Below are positions 44,166 to 55,321 of a stretch of DNA of 62,947 nucleotides, in pieces. Position 1 is the first letter of the stretch; each line of letters begins with the position of its first letter. The translations under genes and the position numbers were made by a program. The notes under the pieces were generated by a model, which saw nothing but the letters and a program-made list of their open reading frames with translations, did no database searches and was not told the DNA's origin. Origin of the DNA: Triparma columacea (taxonomy: Eukaryota > Sar > Bolidophyceae > Parmales > Triparmaceae); assembly GCA_030267965.1 (NCBI GenBank), contig BRYA01000077.1, positions 17,625 to 80,571 of the forward strand. Reading direction: 5' to 3'.

Positions 44166-45506
44166 ATGAGCCGTTGGGTAGATCAAGAAGATGATCCCCT
44201 TGCTCCTCCTTCACCTGTTCGTGTCCAAACAGCAGAGAAGGATGTAATCCTCGAGACGAGTTTCATTGTTGATCCCAATTCTGAGGCTATTACTAAAGTT
44301 GTTAAGAGAATAAGGGTTGTTAAGGAGGTAAGATGGAAGTGATGGGGGGTGGGGGGTGATAATTAGGTAGTATTAGGCTTCTTCATTGATTTTATCCCTC
44401 ACAATACCTGATCGTCAATCACGACCAATGTTGCCTTAACCCTCATTATTTATTCTATATTCCGCTATATGTGTTATATTATGATATGTTACTATGTATT
44501 ATACTACTTTACGCCATATTACACTACTTCACACTACTTTACGCTATATTATACCCACAATACACTCTCAATACACACTCAATACTACCCTTACCCACAC
44601 AATCACATACTGACAACCACTTCAACCACTTCAACCATACAATCACTTACCTACCCTAACACACTATTACTCACACTAAACCAACCACTCACTTCATCTC
44701 AATTCACACCCTCCAACCCCCCACTCAACCCCCAATCCACTCAGTCACGCCGTGTCCCTAAGCGCGTCGTCGAGCGCGCCGCCCGTATGAAGCGCTTCGG
44801 CAACGCCTCCGGTTCCGACGAGCAGGAGAACGTGACCATCCAGTCCAAGGACATCATAAGCATTGAGAACCCCAACGCCATCAACACTGGGGACGGAGAC
44901 GACGGAGACGACCCAAGCAAGGCGCTGGCCGGTAACCTCAACGCCTTCTGGGCGAAGCAGCAGAGGAGACAACTGGAGAGGAAGTACGACGTCAACGGGG
45001 AGCCAGAGGGAGAGGAGGGAGGAGCCAGTGACGGTCCTAAGAAGTACGTCCCCCCCGGCCAGAGGGCCGCCGGAGGCGCGTCAGGCGGGAAGAGCCTCGA
45101 GTCCATGGCAGCAAACATTGAAGAGAACGGTAGGAAGTTCGACGACCGCGACCAGAACACCATCCGCTGCACCAACATCTCAGAAGACACCACCGAGGCG
45201 GACCTCCAGGACCTATTCTCACCCTTCGGACGCATCTCGAGAGTCTACCTTGCGAAGGACAGGGAGACGATGCAGTCACGCGGATTCGCCTTCATATCCT
45301 TCGTCCACCACGACGATGCTTCCCGCGCGATGGCCAAGCTCCAAGGTTTCGGTTACGATCACCTTATCCTTAAACTTGAATGGGCGAGGCCGAGCGGGGG
45401 AGGGGATGCGGGGAAGGAAAGGACGGAATTTAGGAGCGGGTATGGGAAAGCGCTTGCGCAGGATACTAAGGAGAAGGTTTCTTATGCTAGCAACCTTACT
45501 AAGTAA
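44166..45506 (+). CDS. Translation initiation factor eIF3 subunit G
   Basis: Exons 44166-44327 and 44745-45506 join in phase 0 at KRIRVVKE|SRRVPKRVVERAA, giving 307 residues. The N-terminus (MSRWVDQEDDPL) and the middle (GAFWAKQ-like LNAFWAKQQRRQ, KKYVPPGQRA) match eIF3g. The C-terminus has an RRM at about 193-272 (IRCTNISEDTTEADLQDLF, RGFAFISFVHHDDASRAM). eIF3g binds eIF3i and helps 40S scanning and reinitiation. The 417-nt intron is far longer and more AT-rich than the others here. Codon use of the second exon is strongly C-ending, as expected for a highly expressed gene. Confidence 0.92.
44328..44744 (+). other. Unusually long AT-rich intron in eIF3g
   Basis: 417 nt against about 65-165 for most introns in the window. 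It contains repetitive TATATTATGATATG / TATTATACTACTTTACG-like sequence (about 44455-44560) and then CAACCACTTCAACCACTTCAACC and ACACTCAATACACACTCAATAC duplications before the C-rich acceptor region. Confidence 0.75.
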
Positions 45507-45668
45507 AGGGAAGGTGGGGAGGGGGAGAGGGGAAAGAGGACAAGACGAGCAGTTGCAATTAAAAGGGAATTGGACTAAGGAGAGTGTTTGCGAATTCGCA
45601 TTTTTCTTATTTGAGACTTTCTAAATTATGCTATTGTACAAATCGTTTCATCCTCATCTCCATCCTCC

Positions 45669-48600
45669 TTAGTAAGTGAAAGCGTTATTATCCGCCCCCG
45701 TAACACTTTCCTCCGAGCTCCTCCTGCTCTTCCTCCTTTCAATTTTCGCCAGTATATACCTCCTCTTCATCCTCCTCCTCACATACACGTAAAGCCCGCT
45801 CCCAATGGTAAGAATGAGGGTCCCGAATACCATGATTGAGAAGGTGTTACGCTCGAAACCGGAGGGGACCTTGATCGACATGTGGCAGGACATGTACCTG
45901 TCCTTACCGTCCAACACCCCCTCGTACCCGTCAACGCAGTCCCTTGTCCCGAACATTTCGTTAGCCTCTAAGAGGTTCCTGATAAGGTACAGGTCAAGGT
46001 CCTGCCATGGTGCCGCGCACCTGTCAGAGGCCTCGCACTTGTCAATGCACGCGCTCTCACCGTTGCATATCTCCTCGCAGGGAGTGAAGCACATGGAGGG
46101 GCGGTACGCCTGGTAGCACGTGCACGTGCACTGGTTAGGGAGGGTGCAGTTACCGTTGTAGTAACCCTCGCGGGGGGAGTTCTCGTCCCAGCTCGACAAA
46201 GAGCAAGGGTCGGACTCGAACTTGTGGACCTTCTCCTCGTCGTCCGTAGTCAGCTGTTTCCTGATGAGGTAGTCGCTGACGACCTCGCACTTCGGTGTCT
46301 TGCAGTCGTACCCCGTCCACCCCTCCGCGCACTCGCAGAAGTCAGGTGCAGTGCACGTGCCACCGTTGGCGCACCTGTAGCACCCCTCACCCCCCGGAGC
46401 AGCATCGTCGCTGCAGAAGGGGTCGTAGTACCCCTGCACGCACACGGGCATGCTGCAGTCCGTACCGGTCCAACCGGTAAGGCCGCGCTGGGCGCGCTTG
46501 TGGACCTTCCAGAGGACAGAGGGCTCCTGGATGCAGGTGCAGTCGTCCTTGTCCGAGCATATTCCCCCGTTCAGGCAGGAAACGATGTCCCCCGAGGCCT
46601 GCATGTGCCTGCAGAGAGGCTCTGAACAGTCAGATGCCGCCCAACCGTCCTTGCACGTGCAGACGTCAGGGCCGACGCAGCTCCCGCCGTTGTAGCACTC
46701 GTAGATACCCTCGCCGCGGATCAAGGGACCCTGCATCCACACCTCGTTGTTGTCGGAGTCCACCTTTGAGGTCTTGTTGTAGTTGGGGTAGTTCACCCTG
46801 ACATGCCGACCCTCCTCGAGGCCAAAGTCAGAGTTTACCCCAACCATCGATTTTAGACCAGCGTCATCCACGAAGTCACCCTGCTGCCAGTCGTACCGGT
46901 TGCAAAGGAACGCGTCCGACGTGAAGTTGCTATTCTTGTTGTTGTTGCTATACTCCGGCCCCGCGTTAGCCAAGTACGAGACGTAGTAGTCCACGTTCGT
47001 AGGGTTGCCGTACGAGTCGACCCCGAGGGGTCCCCCCGGGTTGTGGTTACGCCCGCAGAGCTTGGGGGTGGAGGCGGGCTTGAATTCCACGGGCATTGTC
47101 TCGTCGCTCTCGAACTCGTAACTGTCCACCATCATACCCTGGCACTCGATTGTGTTCTTTGTTTTTATCACGCTCCCGTCCCTGCACTTGTGGCAGACGT
47201 ACTTGACAAGGTCGCTCCTCTCTCCTTCCTCAATTGTGTCGCAGCACCCGGTGTCGATAGGATCGTAACCACATCCCGTTTGGAAGCTCTTTCCGTCGTT
47301 CGTCGTGACCATTAAGTTGTAGTCGTGGCACCTGACCTCGTCGCACTCCAGCCTCCCGTCCTTCCCGTGCCCCCCCAGCTCCACCAGGAAGTTAGAGTAG
47401 TCCGCATTGGACGTGTTAGCGTTCAGCCTGAACTTCTCCGCCTGAACGCATATCGGCGTGCTGCAGTCGTACCCTGTCCACCCCGTCATCTGCGCGTCCC
47501 CGTTAGGCTTCCTGAATATCGGCCTCCCCCCCCCCTCGTAACCGTCGGCGAAGGAGTTGGGCCACTGCATGCACTGGCAAACATCCGGTGCCACGCAGGT
47601 CCCAAAGTTGTTGCACTCCTGTGCGCAGACCGCCTCGCTGCAGTCGTGCCCTGTCCAACCCTTCTCGCATGTGCAGATGTCGGGGAGCGTGCAGTTGCCG
47701 TTGTGCTTGCAGGTCTGGGTGCAAATAGGGGTGGTGCAGTCCGCCCCCGCCCACCCTGGGGCGCACCTGCAGGTGTCTGGGGCGACGCAGGTCCCGTTGT
47801 TGTTGCAGCCCCTGACGACCTCGTCGACGCACTGACCGCCCTCCTCGAACCACCGACCGAAAGGGTACGACTTGACGTCGTCGTACGTTATCCGGGGCCG
47901 GAATGCGAGGTCGGTATCCTGGACGAAGATGCCGTTCTCCTTCACATTCAGCATGTTGTTGAGATCCACGCCGTACTTGCCCGGGGCGCACGTGCGGTTA
48001 AATTCAATGATACAGGTGCCTTTGACCCAGCCGTCCCCCGTGAGGCTCCAGTCGCCGTCCCGTCTGTAGCCCTGATCAGTGTAGGTGTAGAACACCCTCT
48101 TTTTGTCTACGTTGGTCGTCTTGACCTTGACAGGATCGGGGGAGTACACGCCGTTGAGCTGCACGGTGCCCTGGCCGAGCTGGAGTGTTCCGCCTCCCCA
48201 CTCGAACTTGGGTGACTTCTCGTGTGTGGGCGGCCATTCCATTCCCTCCCAGAACGTGTAGGTGTTGTCGTCCCCTTCTACCTTCTTGTCCATGTAACGA
48301 GAGTAGTAGTTCGGGTGCTCAAAGATATCCCCGTCCCTGCCCTCCCACTCCGTGACGGACCTAATCGAGCAGCTGTAGCCACCCTGGGAATCTTTCATCG
48401 GGTGAAGGTATGGCATGCCCTTGTGATCCCTCTCGTACCTGACAATGTGAGTCTTGTTGAGAACTTCATGCCATATGGTGTAGTTGGGGTTACTGTAACC
48501 CTCCCCAGCAAGGACGCTGGGGTCTAGACGGTAGGTGTTGTGGCCCATATGGCCGCCGCCTTCAAAAGAGGCGAGCTCCCCGGGCAGGTTGGTGCCCCTG

Positions 48601-51600
48601 ACAAACTGCTTCTGAACTGTGTTGGGCTCGTAGTATCCTTGATTACAAATTGGGGTTCTGCAATGAGCGAAGCGAAGTGGCGATGCGTGGAAAGAGTCAG
48701 GATTGAAGGTGTGAGGTGCCAAAGCGATTACTTGAAACTCTAATGCCAATGCTGTCTCACCTGCAGTCGAAGCCTGCCCAGCCTGGTGCGCAAACGCAGG
48801 TATCGGGGGCAGTGCAATTTCCACCGTTAGCACAGACGTAGACTCCTTGAGTCACATTCAAGAGCTCTACGAGGGCCACCTGCCTGTCCTTGGTGAACTT
48901 CCAAGGCTGCGTGTAGTAGTCCTCGGGGGCAATGTAGTTGTTGTGCGGCAACCGGGGAGTGCTAAGATAGTCGTAGGGTGTCTTGGGGGAATACCGATAG
49001 AAGGAGATTGGCTTCTGGTCCGAGGCCTTGATGTACGGAAAGGGCGAGACAACATTCTCTCCTAGCTCAATTAAGTGGCAGCGCGGCTGCACAGCAGTCT
49101 TTCCGGTCTTGTAGCGGTGAGCGGCGCCGTAAAGAACCTTTTGTGTCCGGAATATTCTATCAGACTGGAGGCAGTCGAACGTGTCGGTAGCCTGGCACCA
49201 GTCTGAGATGTTGCAAGCCTTGTACTCGGACCAGAACTCCTCCTTGTAGGGACTGGCGCCCTCCTTGTAGTTGGGAGAGGGGAGGAAAAAGCCCTGGTGG
49301 CACACAGGGAGTGAGCAGTCGAACCCCGACCACTGCGGCGGGCAGCTGCAGGTGTCGGGCGCGACGCAGAAACCTCCATTGGCGCAAGACTGAGAGCAGA
49401 CGGGGTCCCTACAGTCGGGGCCCGTCCAGTCGTCAGGGCACGAGCATACATTGGGAGAAGTGCAGTTGCCGCCGTTTCCGCAGGTCTGCTCGCAGACCGG
49501 AGTGGTGCAATTGCTGTCGAACCATCCGGAGGCGCACGAGCAGGTGTCGGGAGCTGAGCACGATCCCCCGTTCTCGCATGTTTGCACGCAGGTCGGAGTA
49601 GTACAGCCTCCGCCAGTAAAGCCAGGTATGCACGCGCAGGTGTCCGGGGCAACGCATAGCTCATTGTTACCGCACGCCGAGGAGCATGTAGGGCGCGAGC
49701 AATCGGCTGCAGTGCGAGGGAAGCGAGGCGCACAAGGAGTTGCGTTAGTTTTATAGTTTTATAGTTTTATGTCGAGAGGCCTCAAAATATAGGCCTGCCT
49801 CAAAATGTAGCCCCGCGATTCTATTCTATTTCTTGTCTATCCTCACCTCCCTCCCATCCCGTAGGGCACTGGCAAATGTCCGGTCCAACGCAGATGCCCA
49901 TGTTCTCGCACACAAAAGAGCAGGTTGCCGAGACCGCACGAATATTGTGGTTGTCCCGATCGGCCACGTAGAGGTGGATGGAGTCAGTAAGGGAACGGTT
50001 GATTGCCGCACCGATGCCAGAGGGGGTGAAAAACTTGGCCTCCTGGGGCGGCATGGAGTCGGCATTGCCGCAGCTCGTCTCCTGGAGAGAGGCAGGATAG
50101 CCAGATATAGTCTGGACCTCGGCAGTAGCAAGCGGGTAGGCGTTGACGGTGAAGAGGCGGTCAGTGTTGGGACGTAAAAGTGCCTGGGAAATGAAGATGC
50201 CGTTGGAGGTTGGATCAATATTGTTAGCATTGCGGTCGTTGCTTCCCCTCTCGAGAGTAACAGTGATGAGACCACCGTCGGCAGCAGTAATTGCACCGGC
50301 GTGAATGGCGGCAGAGCAAACCGAGGAGTACGTGGCGTAGTAGGGCCCACCGTAGATGGGAGAAGGAGTGCAAGACTTGGGACACCTGACTTTGAGGGTG
50401 GTCCCTTCATTGGGGTCCTCCCGTATGTCAGCCAGGTGGTCATCAATGACCAGGTTCTCGTTGTAAGGGTAGGTCGCCGTGGTGACGTTCCAGAATTTTT
50501 TATCGAGCTTGTCGACCGGTGGGGATCCGACGCAATCCTTGATCATCCTGCCAATGTAGTCGACACCGAACTCCACGTCGCTTACATCCCTGTCAGCGTA
50601 GTTGTCGTAAGTGTTGCCATTCGAGGGCGAAGCCTTTAGATCGAGTTCGTCCACAGGAGGGTCGTAAGAGGCGCAACCCGAGGGGCGGATCAGGGAATCG
50701 ACTGTGGAGGCGCAAGTGGCTTCCTCAGCTACGAGCAGCGCGGGGGTAACGCGGCGCAACCTGCAAGACACTGAATCCACAACGTACGCAATGTCGTCCG
50801 ATGTGACTATCACACCAGAAGGGGAATTGAAGGAGGATTCATCTCCCTGGCCGTCCCTCTCGCCCTCGTCCAAAGACCCGGCGATGGTGGAGACACGGCC
50901 GGAAGAGCGGACGCCTTGGAGGTGAGACACGGCCATCTCGGTCTTTCCAGCAATGTCATAGGTGGGAACTTCGAAGGAAACTCTGCGAAGGCGGTGTTGC
51001 TCCGTAACGTAAACAGCGTGGGAGCCGACCCAGCCGGCGGGGTTTGACCAACTATTTTTACCGTCGGTATTCTTGTGGGCCGTGTTGTTGTAGGCCATGG
51101 CGACGTGCTGCGGGAAATGGAAGCCGGCAGTTACAAGGTCCCCATCAGCGTAACCAGGGACTCCGGTGTAGCAGGGGGGCTCGCAGCCCTGAATTGGCTG
51201 CCCCTGGGCATCGACGTACCCGTCGGCCCCGTTCAATTGCTTCACTGTCCCAGCGAGAGTGCGGGCGGTGCCGTTTCGCTGCGAGCGACGAGCGGGATGC
51301 GTGAAGTGAATGAGATGAGAATGTGTGGCGTTTGAGACGCGAACGCAAGAAAGGTAGTACCATTGCGCTTCGCTCCTCCTCTAGATGCTTTTCACTTCTT
51401 CTCGTCCATTCGCACCTGAATCACTCTCAACAGATGGTTGTCCGTATCGGCCACGAAGACATCTCCGTAGTCGGCAACAGCGATTCCACGAGGGGAGTTG
51501 AAGCGCGACTGATAAGGGTGCCCGTCGGCGTAGCCGAGCCTAGGTTCGGCGGTTGTCAGACTCTGGGTGTAGGAGGACGCTCCGTTGCCGCACCTTCCAG

Positions 51601-53147
51601 CAAAGCACGCAACTTTCACATTGCTCCAAACCTTGTTCCCAGAACCGTCAAGAGTGACATCGCCGGTGATTTTGCGGATGCGGTGATTGCCTGTGTCAGC
51701 TACAAAGAGGACAAGAGTCCCGTTATGATTCTTCCATATGGTGGAGTCCGGATCGAGAGGGTGAGTATACTCCCACCACTGCCAGTCGTACCAGACGGCA
51801 ATTCCAGAGGGAGAGGAGAACTTGGCAACTGTGCCATCTCCGTCCTTGTAGCCGTCTTCGCCTGTGGGTTAGGGGTTTCGGGGAGTGACCTATAGTTAGT
51901 ATTGGAAAAGGAAGGCGGCCATCTTCCATCACTCACCTGTCCCCGCTAGTGTAATCGTATAACCATCCGGTCGAATCATTTTGATCTTGTGGTTCCCTGT
52001 GTCAGCGACGTACGTGTACCCCTCGTTGTCGACAGCCACATCTTCAGGATTCTTGAAGCGCGCAGCGGAAGCAACACCATCGGTATCTCCTGATGTTCCG
52101 TCAGTAGAGCCGGCATGGGTGTAAACGTAACCCTGGGGGTTATAGGAGAGGGCTGCGTTCGTGTTGGGATTGCGAGGGCCTTCCCCGGCTGCGCTCTTAG
52201 GGTAGTTCCAGACATCAGTGGGGTTGGCCATGAGCCAGGGGACAGTCTTGGCTCCAACATTATCTTGGTTGATGTCGTAGGCGGAGGACTCGAGGTGGTA
52301 CTGGGGCTGCAGGGGGGCAAGGAAGGTGTTAGAGAGGAGATTGGCAGGAGGAGGGAGTTGCACACAGACAACTAAACTTACCTTGGCATCACTACCAGAC
52401 ATTCCATGCCCCCAACAACGAAGCTCGCAGGATGAGTAATCAACCTTAAATGAGGAAGAACACCCCTCCGTCATATGCAGGCACACATGAGATGTCGCGG
52501 AGTTCCCGAAATCATAACGGTGGGAACCCCCCACAGCAAAAGGAACATCTGAGACTGACGGAATATTTACAGACATTTCGGACGACGACACACCCTGGAG
52601 CTGGTACTGGCAAATTTTATCAAGCGAAGAGCCGCAAACGATGGTCTCGCAAATGTGACATTTGGCTTGAGTCCCCTTGGTCTCACAGGCTGTTCGAGGA
52701 GGGGGGGGAGGGAGAAGGGGGGTTAGGGGCGGGGTGGGGGGGGAGTTAGTCACGCAAGGGTCTTATTTAGGAGGATGGATACATGAGGAGAGGAAACTTA
52801 CTGTGCCTAACGTCCTGCTCATCCACAGAAACCCTTCCTTTGGTTTCCTCCGTTTGGCCTTGGTACTTGCTATAGGCAAATGGCCAGGTGGGTTCAACAA
52901 CCGACTCGCACCATGTCTTATTTGTCCATGGTTGGTGCAACCGAAACGACTCTATAGGGTGCAGAGCAATTAGTATCAAAGTTAGGATGGGGAAGAGGGT
53001 TGCTCGGGTATTGGACCAACTGCCTGGATGGAAGGTGGAGGAAGGGTGGGCACTGGGACGGGTATTGGAAGGGTCCGAGTCGAAGAGAACCGGGGAGGAG
53101 GGGGGGAAGGACGCGTGGAGAGCCTCCCGCTGCATGGGAGGTCTCAT
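45669..53147 (-). CDS. Giant cell-surface protein with NHL repeats, tenascin-type EGF repeats and C-terminal TM
   Basis: Exons 53147-52802, 52689-52382, 52306-51937, 51861-51416, 51278-49847, 49706-48761 and 48657-45669 close in phase to 2,278 residues. A hydrophobic segment at about 49-66 (LFPILTLILIALHPIESF) is a late signal peptide or anchor. NHL beta-propeller blades follow (GYTYVADTGNHKIKMIRPDG, VLFVADTGNHRIRKITGD, GDVFVADTDNHLLRVIQ, HLYVADRDNHNIRAV). Then there are about 14 EGF modules (CGNGGNCTSPNVCSCPDDW, CKHNGNCTLPDICTCEKGW). One TM helix (FSIMVFGTLILTIGSGLYVYV, ~2220-2241) leads to a short basic tail. The combination recalls teneurins, but without an evident YD shell and with the opposite topology. 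Probably an adhesion or sensing protein. Several of its introns belong to the candidate introner set. Confidence 0.88.
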
Positions 53148-53299
53148 CTCAGTTTGATTTAGCCCAAAGGTTTCCAGTGGAATTATTGTCTGAAATTGGA
53201 ATCACTTTCGACCCTTACCTATTTTTGTAAAAAGCTTCTGAATTAGTGATTCGGTTCGTGAAAGTATAATTTAGATTTATAAGGGTTCAGGAGACGCTG

Positions 53300-55230
53300 T
53301 CATAAGGTCGCGTCGTTACCGTCGCCCCCGAATAAACTCTCGATTTGGGTTGGGAGGCTTGAAGTGTGGAGAAGGGGAGAGGGGAGGAGGGGGGGAGAGC
53401 GAAGAGTTCGTGAGTTTGTGGATTGCTTGGCGAGAAAGACCTCGAAATCGAGGGCTTACCTGAACTCTGAGAACTCCACTTCCTTCTTCTCTAACCCTGC
53501 AAGACCCCATTCATCAATTGTCGTTGAAGAAATCACATCACCAGGCAATAAGTTATTGGCCAAGTCGAAGCCGTCGACTATGAATCCAAAAGCGGCATAA
53601 CTCCCGTCCATCGCAGATCCCAGGGGGACCGTCTTCTTCGTCAGGAAAAAGAATTCACTGCTCCCGCCGTTCTTTTTGCGATCTGGGTGATTGAAGGCTA
53701 CCACGGCCGGAGATTGCAGTGACACGTAGGGCGCACTGGAAGAATCGGAAGGTGTGAGTGTGCCTGTTTCGTACGTCATCTTCTTGTTAGAATTGACGAT
53801 CTCCAGAGGGATGGTTCTTAACTGCAAGAGATGTGAGAGCACAGGGGTTGAGAGCGTAGGGGTTGAATTGACGGATTAGCATGGTTGGGGAAAGACTCGG
53901 AATATGAAATGAGGGGGGGGGCTTTGTTTTCTCGACAAATGCACACATCCACGCACCTTTGCTGTGAACGGATCATTGAAGCCCTCATTGAAAGACCCCA
54001 GGATTGGAAGGTTCATAGCTATATCCCCGACTCTCTTGGTCTTCTCGCGTATTGGAAGGCCAGTGTAGAACCCACGCCTTGCGAGGTCGACAAAATTGCC
54101 AGCGGTCAAAGGGGCGGTGAAGCCATCGGCGACAATAGTTATATTTCCGAGCGTAGTCATGGCAGTGGCAGGAAGGAGGGAAGCGAGAAAGTTGTCAGGG
54201 CCAAGGGTGATCTTACGATTAACAGGACGCTGAATTGAAAATGTGACCTTAGCACGCCCACATAGCTTAGGAAGAGTTTCCATTCCCTCGGTGGGTATAT
54301 CATCAGCCCAAGGGAATTTGCTATTCAGCAGCTATCAGGGTTTGGAGAAGCGAAAGGAGCCGAGAGGGGGGAGTGAAAGGACTCCGTTAGTATTTGGGCA
54401 TTTTTTTTACTCATTTACACTAATAACCTCACCTCCCCAACCTCGCCAAGAAGAAAGAGACAGGAACGGATTCGACTCTCAACTACAGTTTCGTTCTGAG
54501 AATTCACCTCTGCAATCAAAAGCAGGATCTGAGTACGCAGCTCTGAGACGAGAGACTCCCCACGAGTGGACTTTAATATGGTCACCATGGTCGAGTCGTT
54601 CTCGTTGAATACTGCCTCGAGAGAAGGTCGCTTTGCGTCAAAGTATTTGAGAAGAGATAAGGAGAGTTTGGCACGTCGGGACCAAAGCTGAGAGGAGCGG
54701 TGTGGAGTGGTGGTGGGTGGGATTGAAGGAGTGGCTTTTTAATGATGGGCGAATTCCTTACAACACCACACGCAGTTTTCTTCATTCAGACCAACCCTCA
54801 CCTTTTCAAGTTCAGAGGAAAGTTCTGCACTTTGGATGTCCTTGAGGGCGACAAGCTGGGAAGCGATCGACGACAGAGCGCTGTTGGTATAGAACGCCGG
54901 GAGCGTCTTGAGAAGATTCAGCTCTGATGATATTGATTGCAAGGATAACTCCTCGAAGGAGAGGGGGGTGATGGGAGGAGGGAGCTTTGATTTCTTTGGG
55001 CGGACTGCAAGTGAGGATGTAGGAAAAGTAAGGAAGGGCACAGCAACTCCGATTGTGGAGACGAAGCCCCTACGGTTCAGGGTTGTGCCATGTAGGCAAA
55101 TGACAGATCGGGCTCGTAAGGATGGGGGGGATTTGTTGATGGAAGGTGAATGTGGGAACATCTCGACAGAGCTCAGAAGCCACAAAAGTATAAATGGGGT
55201 GAATCGCGAGCATGACCAACGAGAGGTCAT
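53300..55230 (-). CDS. CYP38/TLP40-like cyclophilin-type protein, plastid lumen
   Basis: Exons 55230-54802, 54687-54508, 54331-53957, 53821-53460 and 53357-53300 join in phase to 467 residues. The N-terminus is a signal peptide (FTPFILLWLLSSVEMF), then a Ser/Arg-rich transit region and a second, Tat-like hydrophobic stretch (NRRGFVSTIGVAVPFLTF) suggesting thylakoid import. A helical domain precedes the cyclophilin-like domain: LPKLCGRAKVTF, ADGFTAPLTAGNFVDLARRG, LRTIPLEIV, GSYAAFGFIVDG. This is the CYP38/TLP40 order, a photosystem II assembly factor with little PPIase activity. Without the last 58-nt exon translation would stop right at the donor; the AG|C phase supports it. It shares a 91-bp promoter region with the gene at 55322. 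Confidence 0.85.
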
Positions 55231-55321
55231 AAAATGAAAGAAAGTGAATGGAAAATGTTTATTTCTTCTTGCAAAATTAATTCAGTGTCCAAACTTTGGC
55301 ATTTCTACGTAGGAATCCAAG
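55231..55321. promoter_or_regulatory. 91-bp bidirectional promoter region of two plastid-type genes
   Basis: Start codons of the CYP38-like gene (55230, minus) and the next plastid-type gene (55322, plus) are 91 bp apart. The sequence is AT-rich (TTTATTTCTTC, AAATTAATTC). Co-expression of the pair is plausible. Confidence 0.45.

Noticed and set aside
47325..48215. 296-codon plus-strand open frame opposite the NHL/EGF gene
   Set aside because: It is an antisense shadow caused by the strong codon bias; the minus strand encodes regular EGF modules across the whole stretch.
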